DNA from: Eutreptiella sp. 'Long Island Sound 2002'
Taxonomy: Eukaryota; Euglenozoa; Euglenophyceae; Eutreptiales; Eutreptiaceae
Assembly (NCBI GenBank): GCA_964036045.1
Contig: OZ038401.1
Coordinates: 34,462,397-34,526,396, forward strand
Direction of reading: 5' to 3'
Length of the DNA stretch: 64,000 nucleotides
Made by a program: the position numbers and the translations under genes
Part shown: piece by piece, positions 62,215 to 64,000 of the stretch
Numbering within the stretch: the first letter of the stretch is position 1
How the letters are laid out: every line of letters starts with the position of its first letter
Notes under the pieces: generated by a model
What the model was told of the DNA's origin: nothing
What the model saw: the letters and a program-made list of their open reading frames with translations, nothing else
The model's database searches: none

Positions 62215-62520
62215 ATGTCACAGGGCACCCTTGCCACCCCAAAGCGCGCCCGCTCCGCATCGCCCTCACAATTCAGTCCGTCGCCATTCTCGAGTTCACC
62301 AGGCACCCCCCGAAAGAGAGGCCGCGTGGATGTTCAACAACTTGCTTTCCTCTACAACAAGGAGGAAAAGGACGCGGCAATTCTCAAGTTTCGTGAAACC
62401 ATGAACGAGGTTCCGGACCAGGGTGGGGGAACACAACCAATTCTCAGAGCTGCCCGGGCCATCGTCAGCATCGTGATTGGGGTTTCTCAAGAAAATGGCG
62501 CCTACGCCAAATTGGTGATG
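62215..62520 (+). CDS. Possible first exon of an unknown basic, Ser/Pro-rich N-terminus protein
   Basis: ATG at 62215 opens a frame of ~100 codons before a TA/GT microsatellite. The N-terminal 40 residues are Ser/Pro-rich with two basic clusters (TPKRARSASP, TPRKRGRVD), which look like nuclear localisation signals. They are followed by a predicted helical, non-repetitive section (AFLYNKEEKDAAILKFRETM) and ARAIVSIVIGVSQENGAYAK. Composition is more protein-like than the surrounding repeats. After LVM the frame enters the microsatellite and an E-element fragment, so the 3' part is lost or lies beyond an intron (AAATTG|GTGATG is a possible donor). Function unknown; a transposon or chromatin protein is conceivable only by analogy. 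Confidence 0.45.
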
Positions 62521-62576
62521 TATATATGTATATATATGTATATATATGTATGTGTGTGTGTGTGTGTGTGTGTGTG
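62521..62576. repeat. TATATG/(GT)n microsatellite
   Basis: TATATATG repeats running into about 14 GT repeats between the candidate exon and the E-element fragment. Confidence 0.95.
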
Positions 62577-62818
62577 CCCTCGGAATTCGGTTTTGAGCCA
62601 CGTAGCCCAAGATACGGCCCGTTCTTGGTTTTGGGTGTGTTTGACACAAACAACGCACATTCAGGCCATTTTTGGCCAATTTTGGGCTATTCCTTGGACA
62701 TATCGTGGAGCTAGAGGGCAGCAAAAGGTTCTTTGTCAAGGGGCAATTGAGGCGCACGTGGAGTGTAGCAACCGTTTCTCTTCGTTTGTCCGTTTTGACG
62801 GGGTTTCGGGGCTGTTTA
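62577..62818 (-). mobile_element. E element internal fragment
   Basis: Minus-oriented, diverged piece of the E-element core. It has the equivalents of GGGCTACGTGGCTCAAAACC and the ATATGTCC box. Neither terminus is present. It abuts a GT microsatellite on one side. Confidence 0.75.
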
Positions 62819-62937
62819 CATTGTGTGGTATCTTAGCAACTGGATGTAGCATAGCAGTTGATTGTGTGCTGACACTTGGAACATTGGCTGGAATTCCTGG
62901 TCCGGGGCATCTAGTATCTGATACCGACGATCATTGA

Positions 62938-64000
62938 GCCAAGGGATTGGTACACAACTTGCTTATGCAGCTTTTCACCCTGGGCAGCTCAAAAATCGAC
63001 GTTTTGGAAACTTATTTTTTGGATACCATGATCACCTAAAGTGACCATCCAAGCTATGTAAAGCATGTTTTAGGCCGTATTTATGTGTTTTTTACCCTAT
63101 TTGGGTATTGGGCGCACGTGGGGGGGGGGTGTCTCCCAAGGGATTGGTACACAACCTGCTAATGCAGTTTTTCACCCTGGGCAGCTCAAAAATCGAAGTT
63201 TTCCAAACTTGTTTTTGTGATACCATGATCACCTAAAATGAATGCAGTTTTTCACCGTGGGCAGCTCAAAAATCGAAGTTTTCAAAACTTGTTTTTTTGA
63301 TACCATGATCACCTAAAATGACCATCCAAGGTATCTAAAGCATGTTTTAGGCCGTATTTATGTGGTTTTCACCCTATTTGGTAATTACGTCCGAGGGGGG
63401 GGGGGGTCTCCGGAAGGGTCTCACAAGGGATGGGTACACAACCTGCTAATGCAGTTTTTCACCCTGGGCAGCTCAAAAATCGACGTTTTGGAAACTTATT
63501 TTTTGGATACCATGATAACCTAAAGTGACCATCCAAGCTATGTAAAGCATGTTTTAGGCCGTATTTACATGTTTTTCACCCTATTTGGGTATTGGGCGCA
63601 CGTGGGGGGGGGGTCTCCCAAGGGACTGGTACATAACCTGCTGATGCAGTTTTTCACCCTGGGCAGCTCAAAAATCGAAGTTTTCCAAACTTGTTTTTTT
63701 GATACCATGATCACCTAAAATGACCATCCAAGGTATCTAAAGCATGTTTTAGGCCGTATTTATGTGTTTTTCACCCTATTTGGGTATTACATGATCACCT
63801 AAAATGACCATCCAAGGTATGTAAAGCATGTTTTAGGCTGTATTTATGTGTTTTTCACCTTATTTGGGTATTACGTCCGGGGGTGGGGGGGCGGGATCCT
63901 CCGGAGGGGTCTCACAAGGGATGGGTACACAACCTGCTAATGCAATTTTTCACCCTGGGCAGCTCAAAAATCTAAGTTTTCGAAACTTATTTTTTTGATA
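62938..64000 (+). repeat. ~190-200-bp satellite array (continues past window end)
   Basis: Units starting AAGGGATTGGTACACAAC at about 62941, 63138, 63427, 63619 and 63917, with partial units near 63238 and 63789. Each contains TTTTCACCCTGGGCAGCTCA, GATACCATGATCACCTAAA, AAGCATGTTTTAGGCCGTAT and a G-run. No coding sequence. Confidence 0.9.

Noticed and set aside
62938-64000. CRISPR-like array
   Set aside because: Units are ~190-200 bp with continuous homology, not short repeats with unique spacers, and there are no cas genes.

Overview
This window looks like repeat-dominated nuclear DNA from a photosynthetic eukaryotic microalga. The evidence is chlorophyll a/b light-harvesting (LHC) sequence arranged head-to-tail as a polyprotein, a very large non-LTR retrotransposon whose domain set resembles the Dualen/RandI group known from Chlamydomonas, GC-rich low-complexity spacers, and no prokaryotic operon structure. 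A green-lineage alga is the best guess. LHC polyproteins are also known from euglenids and dinoflagellates, so the lineage is not settled. I found no intact conventional host gene and no rRNA, tRNA or CRISPR array.

Layout. 1-5114: four copies of a non-coding ~1.2 kb element with short inverted termini (here 'E element'), separated by (TA)n tracts. 5115-7443: 3'-end-only LINE copy A (minus). 7786-11169: three more E elements, two of them joined head-to-head through a 72-bp perfect palindrome. 11217-15338: a LINE 3' tail fused to a decayed tandem LHC polyprotein array (minus). 15339-17745: C-rich spacers around two tandem, broken copies of a periplasmic-binding-protein-like domain, then a GC-rich ~190-bp module. 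17797-23010: LINE copy B (minus), 5'-truncated but with a long open frame. 23053-32090: a ~9 kb G-rich block holding a 5.5 kb minisatellite with a 49-bp period, flanked by ~550-bp direct repeats. 32221-38060: a second block paralogous to 9981-17745 (E element, TA tract, LINE tail joined to LHC, C-rich spacer, GC module). 38209-45824: LINE copy C (minus), internally rearranged. 46080-60573: LINE copy D (plus), about 14.5 kb and apparently near full length. 60811-64000: AT-richer DNA with one possible exon, an E-element fragment and a ~190-200-bp satellite.

How the parts relate. The LINE encodes ORF1 (CCCH zinc finger plus a C48/Ulp1-like cysteine protease) and ORF2 (C2H2-like finger, APE endonuclease, reverse transcriptase, RNase H, CCHC zinc motif). 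Its 3' end is a (TATGAC)n hexamer running into (TA)n. Nearly every E-element and LINE boundary lies on a (TA)n tract, including the LINE 5' truncation points. This suggests that two unrelated element classes share TA microsatellites as landing sites. The LHC sequences joined to LINE tails look like captured or chimeric retrocopies that were later duplicated. Most of the window is therefore a layered record of TA-tract-directed insertion, duplication and decay.
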